Assembly (NCBI GenBank): GCA_016285815.1
Contig: JAEERN010000216.1
Coordinates: 1 to 13,594, forward strand
DNA length: 13,594 nucleotides
Direction of reading: 5' to 3'
Origin: Clostridiales bacterium
GTDB lineage: Bacteria; Bacillota; Clostridia; Oscillospirales; QAMX01
Positions 1 to 6,530 of the stretch are shown piece by piece; position 1 is the stretch's first letter; every line of letters begins with the position of its first letter. The position numbers were made by a program, and so were the translations under genes. A model generated the notes under the pieces. It was not told the DNA's origin. It did not search any database and saw only the letters and a list, made by a program, of their open reading frames with translations.

Positions 1-845
1 CCCATAACGCCCGCGTCGGCGCGGCGCGCGGCGCGCGGAACCGCCGCATGGTGGACGCGCTGAACGAGGCGGTCTCCGCCGCGGACGTGCGCATCGACTA
101 CGACGCGGACGTGCTGCCCCTGAGCCGCGCCTTCGAGGGGGGCAGCGTCACCGAACGGCATATCCTGTTCGCCCTGAGCCGTGCGCTGACGAGGCGCTGG
201 GGGCGGGGAGCGCCGCTGCTGTCGGTGCTGACCGAAAAGCTGGGCCTGCCCGTCAGCGCGCGCAACGCCGCGTGGCTGTCCGACGAGGAGAACCCCGGAT
301 ACGAGTACGACGTGCTGGGCGTTTTGAAGGGGGATCTGGTCTCGCGGTTCTATGTGGACGCGGGGCCGGACGAGTGTCCTCCAGCGGAGGAGACGGTCCG
401 TCTGGGCCTTTCCATCGGCGCCATCCCGGCCTATGCCTATCTCGGCGACGTGGTCAGCTCGGTGACGGGCGACAAGCGGCCTCAGGCCTTTGAGGACGGC
501 TGGCTGGACGAGCTCTTCGACGAGCTCTGCGCCTGCGGCTATACGGCGGTGACCTATATGCCGTCCCGCAACACGCTCGGACAGCTGGCGCGGGTGCGCC
601 GTCTCTGCGGCGAGCGCGGTCTGTTCCAGATCAGCGGCGAGGACATCAATTCCCCGCGCCAGTCCTTCGTCTGTCCGGCGGCCCGCGCGGAGGAGTTTTC
701 CAACCTGCGGGACGCGGCTTACGTGCTGATCGCCTCGGAGGACCGCGCCGCGGAGGATCCGCGCCGTTCGTTCTCGTCGGCCGAGACCTGTGCCGCGTAT
801 CCCGACCTTGACGCGCGCGTCGGCGCGTTCCTGCAGCGGATCTGA
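1..845 (+). CDS. Probable PHP-domain metal-dependent hydrolase, C-terminal part (5' end outside window)
   Basis: The reading frame is already open at base 3 (codons for HNARVGAARG...), so the gene begins left of the window and the ATG at 48 is probably internal; 280 residues are visible before the TGA at 843-845. The visible part looks like the second half of a PHP (polymerase and histidinol phosphatase) barrel. A hydrophobic strand containing IPAYAYLGDV is followed by a helix-rich segment (FEDGWLDELFDELCACGYTA), then VTYMPSRNTLGQLARVRRLC, then a strand ending in GEDINSP (about bases 637-657). That last motif sits where PHP enzymes carry a metal-binding G-x-D-x-H; here Asn replaces the usual His. 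Family assignment rests on this pattern recognition and is moderate. The stop lies 28 nt before rhaB on the same strand, so it is probably in the rhamnose operon. The substrate is unknown; a phosphoesterase role in sugar-phosphate handling is inference only. Confidence 0.55.
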   Translation, partial: HNARVGAARGARNRRMVDALNEAVSAADVRIDYDADVLPLSRAFEGGSVTERHILFALSRALTRRWGRGAPLLSVLTEKLGLPVSARNAAWLSDEENPGYEYDVLGVLKGDLVSRFYVDAGPDECPPAEETVRLGLSIGAIPAYAYLGDVVSSVTGDKRPQAFEDGWLDELFDELCACGYTAVTYMPSRNTLGQLARVRRLCGERGLFQISGEDINSPRQSFVCPAARAEEFSNLRDAAYVLIASEDRAAEDPRRSFSSAETCAAYPDLDARVGAFLQRI

Positions 846-855
846 CCCGATTTCC

Positions 856-865
856 GAAAGGAGAG
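856..865 (+). promoter_or_regulatory. Ribosome binding site of rhaB
   Basis: GAAAGGAGAG lies 8 nt before the ATG at 874. It decides the rhaB start against the in-frame ATG at 790, which lies inside the preceding gene. Confidence 0.8.
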
Positions 866-873
866 ACCGAACC

Positions 874-2361
874 ATGGGAAAAAAACTGCTGACTTTTGAC
901 TTCGGCGCCTCCAGCGGCCGCGGGATCCTCGCCGATTTCGACGGCCGGAAGCTGGACTTCCGCGAGATCCACCGCTTTGTCAATGACCCGGTTTGCGCCT
1001 TCGGCCACTATTACTGGGACATCCTGCGGCTGTACGGCGAGATCAAGACCGGCATCGGCATCCTGTACCGCAGCGGGGAAAAGGAGATCGCCTCCATGGG
1101 CGTGGACACCTGGGGGGTGGATTTCGCCCTGCTGGACGAGTACGACAAGCCCCTGTCCAACCCGTTCTACTATCGCGACAGCCTCACCGACGGCGCCATG
1201 GAGCGAGTCTACGAGAAGATCCCCAAGGCCGAGCTGTACGCCCGCACGGGGATCCAGTTCATGAAGTTCAACACCATCTTCCAGCTCGAGGCCCTGTGCC
1301 GCCTGTATCCCCGAACGGTGGAACGGGCGAGGACCATGCTTCTGATGCCGGATCTGCTGAACTATATGCTGACCGGCGTCAAGACGGCGGAGCTGTCCAT
1401 GGTCTCGACCACCCAGCTCATGGACGTTCGCACCCGGGACTGGGACCGCGAGATCTTCCGCCGCCTCTGGATTCCCACGGACATGCTGCTGCCCGTCACC
1501 GAGCCCGGCCGCGTCATCGGCTCCACCGGGGAACAGCTGTACGACGAGACCAACATGCGCATCCCCGTGGTCTCGGTCTGCGGCCACGACACGGGCAGCG
1601 CGGTGCTGGCCGTGCCCATGCGGCCCGGCGAAAGCTGCGAGTACATCTCCTGCGGCACGTGGAGTCTGCTGGGAGTGGAGCTGGGCCAGCCCGATACCTC
1701 GGAAAAGGCCTTCTGCGCCGAGTATACCAACGAGGCTGGCTTCGGCCGGACCATCCGCTTTTTGAAAAACATCATGGGCCTCTGGATCTATCAGGAGGTC
1801 AAGCGCGAGCTGGAGCACGAGTTCGGAAAGATCGACTATGCCGTGCTGGACGCGGAGATCGCCGCCGCGGCGCCCTTCGGCGCCTTCATCGATCCGGACG
1901 ACGCGACGTTCTTCGACAAGGGCCACATGATCCGCAAGGTGCGGGACTTCTGCGCCCGCACGGGACAGCCCGCGCCCAGGACCCGGGGCGAGATCCTGCG
2001 GGGCGTGCTGGAGGGCTGGGCGCTGAAGTACCGCTATGCCACCGAAAGCCTCGAGGGCATCCTCGGCCGGTCCATCGACGCCATCCGCATGGTGGGCGGC
2101 GGCTGCAAGGACACGCTGCTGATGTCCTTTACGGCGAAGGCCGCGGCGCGCCCGGTCTACGCCGGGCCTGTGGAGGCTACGGCGGTGGGCAACACCTGCG
2201 CCCAGCTCATCGCCATCGGCGAGCTGTCCGGCCCGGCGGAGGCCCGCCAGGTGGTGACGGACTCCTGCGCCGTGGTCGAATACGCCCCCGACGGGCGAGA
2301 CGGCTGGGACGAGGCCTACGGCCGGTTCACCGCCCTTTTGAACGCGCAGACCGGGGCCTGA
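874..2361 (+). CDS. rhaB: Rhamnulokinase (RhaB), FGGY-family sugar kinase
   Basis: This cytoplasmic kinase phosphorylates L-rhamnulose with ATP to L-rhamnulose-1-phosphate, the second step of L-rhamnose breakdown. The protein has 495 residues (E. coli RhaB has 489). Visible FGGY landmarks are the N-terminal nucleotide-phosphate loop DFGASSGR (residues 9-16), GVDTWGVDFALLDE (76-89, sugar-binding side), CGHDTGSAV (236-244) with D239 in the position of the catalytic base, ISCGTWSLLG (258-267), and the C-terminal ATP-binding glycine turn MVGGGCKD (406-413). The combination of GHDTGSAV and SCGTWSL is typical of rhamnulokinases rather than glycerol or xylulose kinases. The start at 874 is chosen because GAAAGGAGAG precedes it; the frame is open further upstream, but only by overlapping the previous gene. 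The next gene, rhaA, begins 37 nt downstream. No key residue is missing. Confidence 0.95.
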   Translation: MGKKLLTFDFGASSGRGILADFDGRKLDFREIHRFVNDPVCAFGHYYWDILRLYGEIKTGIGILYRSGEKEIASMGVDTWGVDFALLDEYDKPLSNPFYYRDSLTDGAMERVYEKIPKAELYARTGIQFMKFNTIFQLEALCRLYPRTVERARTMLLMPDLLNYMLTGVKTAELSMVSTTQLMDVRTRDWDREIFRRLWIPTDMLLPVTEPGRVIGSTGEQLYDETNMRIPVVSVCGHDTGSAVLAVPMRPGESCEYISCGTWSLLGVELGQPDTSEKAFCAEYTNEAGFGRTIRFLKNIMGLWIYQEVKRELEHEFGKIDYAVLDAEIAAAAPFGAFIDPDDATFFDKGHMIRKVRDFCARTGQPAPRTRGEILRGVLEGWALKYRYATESLEGILGRSIDAIRMVGGGCKDTLLMSFTAKAAARPVYAGPVEATAVGNTCAQLIAIGELSGPAEARQVVTDSCAVVEYAPDGRDGWDEAYGRFTALLNAQTGA

Positions 2362-2379
2362 ACGGGTCCCCGACAAAAG

Positions 2380-2387
2380 AAAAGGAG
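2380..2387 (+). promoter_or_regulatory. Ribosome binding site of rhaA (supports a GTG start)
   Basis: AAAAGGAG lies 11 nt before the GTG at 2399. There is no ATG at a better position, and the first residues (NTEKAYEAARGLYAAYGVD) align with the expected RhaA N-terminus, so GTG is the start. Confidence 0.75.
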
Positions 2388-2398
2388 TAATAACCACC

Positions 2399-3646
2399 GT
2401 GAACACTGAAAAAGCCTATGAGGCGGCGCGCGGCCTGTACGCGGCCTATGGCGTCGACACGGATGCGGCCATCGAAAAAGCGCTGGCGGTCCCGGTCTCG
2501 ATCCACTGTTGGCAGGGGGACGACGTCGGCGGATTCGAGAATCCCGACGCCGGTCTGACCGGCGGCATCCAGACCACCGGCAACTATCCCGGCAAGGCCC
2601 GCACAGCCGACGAGCTGCGGCGCGACTTTGACAAGGTCCTGTCCTATTTCCCGGGAAAGACCAAGCTCTCGCTGCACGCCACCTATCTGGACACCGACGA
2701 AAAGGTCGATCGCGACGCGCTGGAGCCCCGGCATTTTGCCCCGTGGGTCCGGTATGCCAAAGAGCGCGGCATCGGGCTGGACTTCAACGAGACGTATTTC
2801 TCCCATCCGCTGAGCGGCGACTTCTCGCTGTCCAACGCCGACAAGGCCATCCGGGACTTTTGGATCCGCCATACCAAGTGCTGCCGCACCATCGCCGAGT
2901 ACTTCGGCCGCGAGCTGGGCCAGACCTGCTATACCAACCTCTGGATCCACGACGGCTGCAAAGAGGCGCCCATCGACAAGCTGGCCCCCAGAAAGCGGCT
3001 GGAAGAGTCGCTGGACGAGATCTTCGCCCAGCCCGTCGATCCGCGGTACACCAAGGACAGTCTGGAGAGCAAGCTTTTCGGCATCGGCAGCGAAAGCTAC
3101 GTCGTCGGCAGCCATGAGTTCTATCTGGGCTATTGCACCAAGCACGGCCGGCTGCTGACGCTGGACTCCGGCCATTTCCATCCCACAGAGATCATCTCCG
3201 CCAAGATCGCCACGGCGCTGCTCTTCGTGCCCGAGCTGGTGCTTCACGTATCTCGCCCGGTCCGCTGGGACAGCGACCACGTGGTCGTCATGGACGACGA
3301 GCTGCAGGCCATCATGAACGAGATCGTCCGCAACGGGTTCGAGGACCGGGTGCACATCGGTCTGGACTATTTCGACGCCTCCATCAACCGCATCGCCGCC
3401 TGGACCATCGGCGCGCGGAACGCCAGAAAGGCCCTGCTGCGGGCCTATCTCGAGCCCGTCGGCCTTCTGAAGCAGCTGGAGCGCGACGGGGACAACACCT
3501 CGGTGCTGGCACTGTCGGAAGAGCTCAAAAGCCTGCCCTGGGGCATCGTCTGGGACGTGCTCTGCGAAAAGGCGGGCAAGCCCGTGGGCCGCGCCTGGCT
3601 GGACGACGCCAAGGTCTACGAGGCGGAAGTCACTTCCAAACGCTGA
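2399..3646 (+). CDS. rhaA: L-rhamnose isomerase (RhaA)
   Basis: This enzyme converts L-rhamnose to L-rhamnulose, the first step of the pathway, supplying the substrate of the upstream kinase. It has 415 residues (E. coli RhaA has 419). The metal-binding residues known from E. coli RhaA all appear at a constant offset of -11: E223 in LESKLFGIG, D256 in LTLDSGHFHPTE, H283 in LHVSRPVRW, D291 and D293 in WDSDHVV, and D323 in GLDYFDASINR. These last blocks are nearly identical to the E. coli protein. N-terminal SIHCWQGDDVGGFE (residues 34-47) is also diagnostic of the family. Translation starts at GTG 2399, supported by AAAAGGAG upstream. The gene lies 37 nt after rhaB and 76 nt before the ASRT-like gene; the latter gap contains two GC-rich inverted repeats. 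No truncation or frame problem is visible. Confidence 0.97.
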   Translation: MNTEKAYEAARGLYAAYGVDTDAAIEKALAVPVSIHCWQGDDVGGFENPDAGLTGGIQTTGNYPGKARTADELRRDFDKVLSYFPGKTKLSLHATYLDTDEKVDRDALEPRHFAPWVRYAKERGIGLDFNETYFSHPLSGDFSLSNADKAIRDFWIRHTKCCRTIAEYFGRELGQTCYTNLWIHDGCKEAPIDKLAPRKRLEESLDEIFAQPVDPRYTKDSLESKLFGIGSESYVVGSHEFYLGYCTKHGRLLTLDSGHFHPTEIISAKIATALLFVPELVLHVSRPVRWDSDHVVVMDDELQAIMNEIVRNGFEDRVHIGLDYFDASINRIAAWTIGARNARKALLRAYLEPVGLLKQLERDGDNTSVLALSEELKSLPWGIVWDVLCEKAGKPVGRAWLDDAKVYEAEVTSKR

Positions 3647-3648
3647 AC

Positions 3649-3698
3649 CGCCGCCGCGGCGGCGATCCCCGGCAAAAATCCCGGCGCGCAGGCGCCGG
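3649..3698 (+). repeat. Two GC-rich inverted repeats in the rhaA / ASRT gap
   Basis: The 76-nt gap after rhaA holds a 16-nt perfect palindrome (3649-3664, CGCCGCCGCGGCGGCG) and a 7-bp stem CCGGCGC/GCGCCGG with a 4-nt loop (3681-3687 and 3692-3698). Neither is followed by a T run, so they do not look like complete intrinsic terminators. They could stabilise or process the rhaA mRNA 3' end or reduce expression of the downstream genes; that is inference. Confidence 0.5.
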
Positions 3699-3722
3699 AT
3701 CACGAAAGCGAGGAGCATCAAA

Positions 3723-4091
3723 ATGGAATACGGCAAGAAACTCTGGTTCTTCGGCGACGGCTATTGGGATTCCCACTCCAACGGCTATTTTCCCAGCCAC
3801 GAGTCGGTCTGTGTGCTGAACACCTCCGACCGGGACGCCACCGTCACCATGACGCTGTACTTTGAGGACGCGGAGCCCATGACCGGCTTTACGGCCCTCT
3901 GCGGCGCCCGCCGCACTCACCACGTCCGCATGGACAAGCTGCGCAACGCCGAGGGCAAGCCCGTTCCGCAGGACAAGCCCTATGCCATCCGGCTCGAGAG
4001 CGACGTGCCCGTGGTGGTGCAGTACTCCCGCCTGATGTCCAGTCAGCCCGAGCTGGGGCTGATGACGGCGTTCGGCTATACCGCGGAATAG
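3723..4091 (+). CDS. ASRT-family protein (Anabaena sensory rhodopsin transducer homologue)
   Basis: This 122-residue soluble protein is recognisable as a homologue of the Anabaena sensory rhodopsin transducer. Shared features in order are a GYWD.../GYFPSHESVCVLNTSD block (residues 14-37), short beta strands with VTMTLYFEDAEP (40-51), ARRTHHVRMDKL (61-72), and a C-terminal VPVVVQYSRLMSSQPELGL (94-112). These are the most conserved stretches of the family, and the length matches. ASRT proteins are small beta-sandwich proteins. Published comparative work proposed that members outside Anabaena bind sugars or related small molecules and act as sensors in sugar-metabolism operons; this location behind rhaB-rhaA fits that. 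No rhodopsin is encoded in the window. AGGAG (3711-3715) lies 7 nt before the ATG. The next gene starts 7 nt after the stop, suggesting translational coupling. The ligand (rhamnose, rhamnulose or a phosphate) is not shown by the sequence. Confidence 0.88.
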   Translation: MEYGKKLWFFGDGYWDSHSNGYFPSHESVCVLNTSDRDATVTMTLYFEDAEPMTGFTALCGARRTHHVRMDKLRNAEGKPVPQDKPYAIRLESDVPVVVQYSRLMSSQPELGLMTAFGYTAE

Positions 4092-4098
4092 ACGTCTC

Positions 4099-4620
4099 AT
4101 GACCTCCAACGGCTTTGAAAAGTTCTACGGCTATCCGAAGAACACCTCGTGGATCAAGGTGTTCCTCTTCGCCTACGTCTACGGCGGACTTTTCGTGTTC
4201 GCCGCCGTCGTGCTGACGAAGCTGGCCGATCCCGAGACCAGCGGCGCCGTGATCGCGGCCCTGTCCGGACGGGGCGTCAACGACGCATTCGTCTATGCGG
4301 CGCTGTCGCTGGTCCTGTGGCTCACTTTCGTGGTCTGCGGCATCTTTCTGCCGCTGATCGACAAAAAGGCCTATTGGACCACCATGGTCCATCTGGCGGC
4401 GTTGGCGCTTTACCGGCCGGTCCTGGTGCTGGCCACGTGGCTGGCCGCCGGCAGCGGCGGGCTGCCGCGGACCTTTCTGCTTCGAAGCGCCGTGCTGTTT
4501 GCCGTCGAGCTGGTATTCGCCGCCGTCAACGCGGCTTACTTCTCCCGACGGAAAGAGTTGTTCACCTCGTCTCTGACCGAGCTGGTCATGGACGAATCGG
4601 ATCCAAAGCCGAGGTTCTGA
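4099..4620 (+). CDS. Uncharacterised four-helix membrane protein
   Basis: I do not recognise this 173-residue protein. It has four clear hydrophobic segments, roughly residues 19-41, 63-87, 91-117 and 125-147, joined by short loops. A short soluble N-terminus (MTSNGFEKFYGYPKNTSW) precedes them, and a charged C-terminal tail after SRRK (149-152) suggests a cytoplasmic C-terminus by the positive-inside rule. There is no signal peptide, no cysteine or histidine cluster and no known catalytic motif. It starts 7 nt after the stop of the ASRT-like gene without an obvious ribosome binding site of its own, so it is probably translated by coupling to that gene, and it is the last gene before the terminator. 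The position suggests it works with the ASRT-like protein or the rhamnose pathway, but no function can be assigned. The hydrophobic pattern, codon choice and adjoining terminator support a real gene. Confidence 0.75.
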   Translation: MTSNGFEKFYGYPKNTSWIKVFLFAYVYGGLFVFAAVVLTKLADPETSGAVIAALSGRGVNDAFVYAALSLVLWLTFVVCGIFLPLIDKKAYWTTMVHLAALALYRPVLVLATWLAAGSGGLPRTFLLRSAVLFAVELVFAAVNAAYFSRRKELFTSSLTELVMDESDPKPRF

Positions 4621-4640
4621 CCCCCGCGCACGCATGAAGT

Positions 4641-4691
4641 GCGGCCCGCGTTTCCCTTTTTTCAGGGAAACGCGGGCCGCTTCGTTTTTGG
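4641..4691 (+). terminator. Strong Rho-independent terminator of the rhamnose operon
   Basis: A perfect 16-bp stem (4641-4656 pairs with 4665-4680) with an 8-nt loop (TTTTTTCA) is followed by TTCGTTTTTGG on the + strand. It lies 20 nt after the stop of the membrane-protein gene. The opposing MFS gene ends at 4709, so the same hairpin sits where convergent transcription would meet. On the - strand there is no T run after the stem, so it is a canonical terminator only for the + strand. Confidence 0.9.
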
Positions 4692-4708
4692 AAGATAAGA
4701 GGGGAGGG

Positions 4709-5968
4709 TCAGGTGCGGCTGAAGAACCGCCGCCAGGGGCGAATGGCCGCCAGACAGAGGACGGTCCCCGCGGCGGCCAGCGCGCACCAGAGCAGCATGC
4801 AGACGTGCCACCCCGCGCGGTCCGCCAGCGCGCCGAAGCCGTAGGTGGCCGACGCCGAGCCCACGTAGGCGAAGGAGTTGATCACGCCGGTCATGGTGGA
4901 CACCAGGCCGTACCGCTCGAAGCGCGTCGGCGTGATGCAGACCAGGAAGAAGTTCGACGCGTTGACGGCACAGCAGGTCAGGGCGGCCAGCGCCAGCGTC
5001 ACATAGCGGTCGGCGTCGTAGAACAGGGCCAGCGCGGCGCAGCCGGCCAGGGAGAGGGCGAAGGTTACCATGCCGGCGGTGACCTCGTTTTTGACGAACC
5101 GCCGGTTGACGGCTCCCACCAGCTTGAGACTGACGGCGGTCAGGACGGGGACGGCGACGGTCCCCAAAATGGCCGAGTCGCTGGAGACCGAGAAGATGTT
5201 GATGACCATGGACGGGGTCCAGTCGGTGATCCCATCCCGAAGGGCCCCCTGGAGCACGATGGCCAGCGCCACGGCCGCGAAGCCAGAGGCCGCCAGAAGC
5301 TTTCCGGAGAGCCGTTCCCGGACGCGGGGAGAGGCCGGCGCCGCGGCCCCTTCGGGCGCGGGGGCCGGACGGGAAAAGTCCACCCGGAAGATGCGCCGCG
5401 CCGAGACCGCCCAGAGGACGGTGACGGCGGCGCACAGGACTGCCGAGGTGACGAAGGTCCACCGCCAGGAGAGCAGGGGGATCCACAGCAGCGACGAGGT
5501 CAGATAGACGAACACGGTGCCCCCTGTGGCGGCGATGCTGACGTTGACGCAGACGTCGTTGAAGCGCTTGGGCTCGAAGCATTCGGCCATGATCCGCACC
5601 AGCGGCGGCCAGATCATGGACTGGGCCAGGCCGTTGAGACACCAGACCGCGGCGCGGAGATAGGGCCCGGGGCAGAGGGGCATCAGCAGGTTCAGCAGCG
5701 ACGAGAGTCCCAGCCCGGCGGTGATGACGTTCTGGGGACGGAGCTTGTCCCCCAGCACGCCGCTGAGGATCTGACCGACGCCGTAGGAGATCAGCAAAAG
5801 GGTCGAGGCGAGGCTTCCGGCGGCGTTGGTGATGCCTTCGCTCAGGATGACCTCGGACATGACGACACCGTATCCCTTGCGGGTGATGTAGCTGGCAAAG
5901 TACAAAAGCGGGCAAAAGACGGAAAGCAGCCGGACCGCGCGGGCGCGGTCCATGATCTTGTCGGACAT
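4709..5968 (-). CDS. MFS transporter, organophosphate:phosphate antiporter (OPA)-like
   Basis: This 419-residue integral membrane protein shows the 12-helix pattern of the major facilitator superfamily. Landmarks are YFASYITRKGYG in helix 1 (residues 23-34, with the paired basic residues R30-K31 of the OPA group), the loop 2-3 signature GVLGDKLRPQ (70-79), and NGLAQSMIWPPLVRIMAECF (112-131), which resembles the NGxxQxxGWP block of GlpT/UhpT/UhpC-type proteins. A charged central loop (about 190-225, rich in Pro, Ala and Arg) separates two halves. The start at 5968 is preceded by GAGGAG (5978-5983). It lies 19 nt behind the Gx-transporter gene, so it appears to be the last gene of the rnf operon. 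Substrate is not determinable; OPA members carry phosphorylated sugars or glycerol-3-phosphate, and the convergent rhamnose operon makes a sugar phosphate link tempting but unproven. Confidence 0.85.
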   Translation of the reverse strand: MSDKIMDRARAVRLLSVFCPLLYFASYITRKGYGVVMSEVILSEGITNAAGSLASTLLLISYGVGQILSGVLGDKLRPQNVITAGLGLSSLLNLLMPLCPGPYLRAAVWCLNGLAQSMIWPPLVRIMAECFEPKRFNDVCVNVSIAATGGTVFVYLTSSLLWIPLLSWRWTFVTSAVLCAAVTVLWAVSARRIFRVDFSRPAPAPEGAAAPASPRVRERLSGKLLAASGFAAVALAIVLQGALRDGITDWTPSMVINIFSVSSDSAILGTVAVPVLTAVSLKLVGAVNRRFVKNEVTAGMVTFALSLAGCAALALFYDADRYVTLALAALTCCAVNASNFFLVCITPTRFERYGLVSTMTGVINSFAYVGSASATYGFGALADRAGWHVCMLLWCALAAAGTVLCLAAIRPWRRFFSRT

Positions 5969-5987
5969 GGCAGAAACTCCTCGGGAT

Positions 5988-6530
5988 TCAGGGCTTGGGG
6001 GCGGCCGGAAAGACCGTCAGGCGCGCCGGGACACGGCGGATCAGCGGGATGGAAAGGGCGCCGTTGAGGAGCCCCGTGGGGATCGACAGCAGCAGAAGCC
6101 ACGGCAGATACGTGAGGAACAGCGCCGGGGTGGACAGGATGACCGCGGCCATGGCGATCTGTCCGGCCATGTGGGCCGCCGAGGCGGCGCAGGAGACGCC
6201 GACGGGGCTCAGCGTCCGGCTTCGGCAGAACGCCGCCGTGACCGCGGCAGAGCAGAGCCCGCCGGACAGGGCCAGCGCCAGCGAGACCGGCGTTCCGAAA
6301 GCCAGATTGACCAGCGCCACGCGGACGCCCATAACGAGAAACGCGTCCCGGCGGCGCAGACGATAGGCTGTGAACAGCACCGTCAGATTGGCCAGCCCCA
6401 GCTTGAATCCGGGCAGGGGCAGGGGAATCAGAGCCATCAGCGGACGCTCCAGCGCGCCCACGGCGGCACCCAGCGCGGACAGCGCGGCGATCAGCGTCAG
6501 CCGGCGCAGCAGGGTCTTTCGGTCAGACAA
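5988..6530 (-). CDS. Gx transporter family membrane protein (Hpre_diP_synt_I type)
   Basis: This 180-residue hydrophobic protein has about five to six membrane segments. It carries the family landmark GFKLGLANLTVLF near residues 41-53, then a region of small residues (LALSGGLCSAAVTAAFC), and AAHMAGQIAMA near the middle. The family is often labelled heptaprenyl diphosphate synthase component I, but its commoner modern name is Gx transporter, a predicted small-molecule transporter of unknown substrate. The start is a TTG at 6530-6528, supported by AGGTGG 6 nt upstream (6537-6542). The frame stays open further upstream, but that stretch is the NusG_II gene read in another frame. It overlaps the NusG_II gene by 8 nt and follows it in the operon, an arrangement often seen next to rnf or flavin-attachment genes in Firmicutes. 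Placement suggests support of the Rnf complex or of flavin/quinone supply; that is inference. Confidence 0.8.
   Translation of the reverse strand: MSDRKTLLRRLTLIAALSALGAAVGALERPLMALIPLPLPGFKLGLANLTVLFTAYRLRRRDAFLVMGVRVALVNLAFGTPVSLALALSGGLCSAAVTAAFCRSRTLSPVGVSCAASAAHMAGQIAMAAVILSTPALFLTYLPWLLLLSIPTGLLNGALSIPLIRRVPARLTVFPAAPKP

Noticed and set aside
12..47. GC repeat-like stretch at the window start
   Set aside because: It is in-frame coding sequence (Ala/Arg/Gly codons) continuous with the PHP-like gene, not a separate repeat element.
646..2406. Long open frame on the - strand (586 codons) opposite rhaB
   Set aside because: It is antisense to a gene with all rhamnulokinase motifs, has a low-complexity Gly/Ala/Arg/His-rich translation, and is typical of high-GC shadow frames.
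2327..3736. Long open frame on the - strand (469 codons) opposite rhaA
   Set aside because: Exact antisense of a fully conserved L-rhamnose isomerase; the translation has no recognisable domain.
4634..6067. Long + strand frame (477 codons) across the MFS gene
   Set aside because: Translation is a Gly/Asp/Gln/Arg-rich low-complexity string, while the opposite strand gives a clean membrane transporter.
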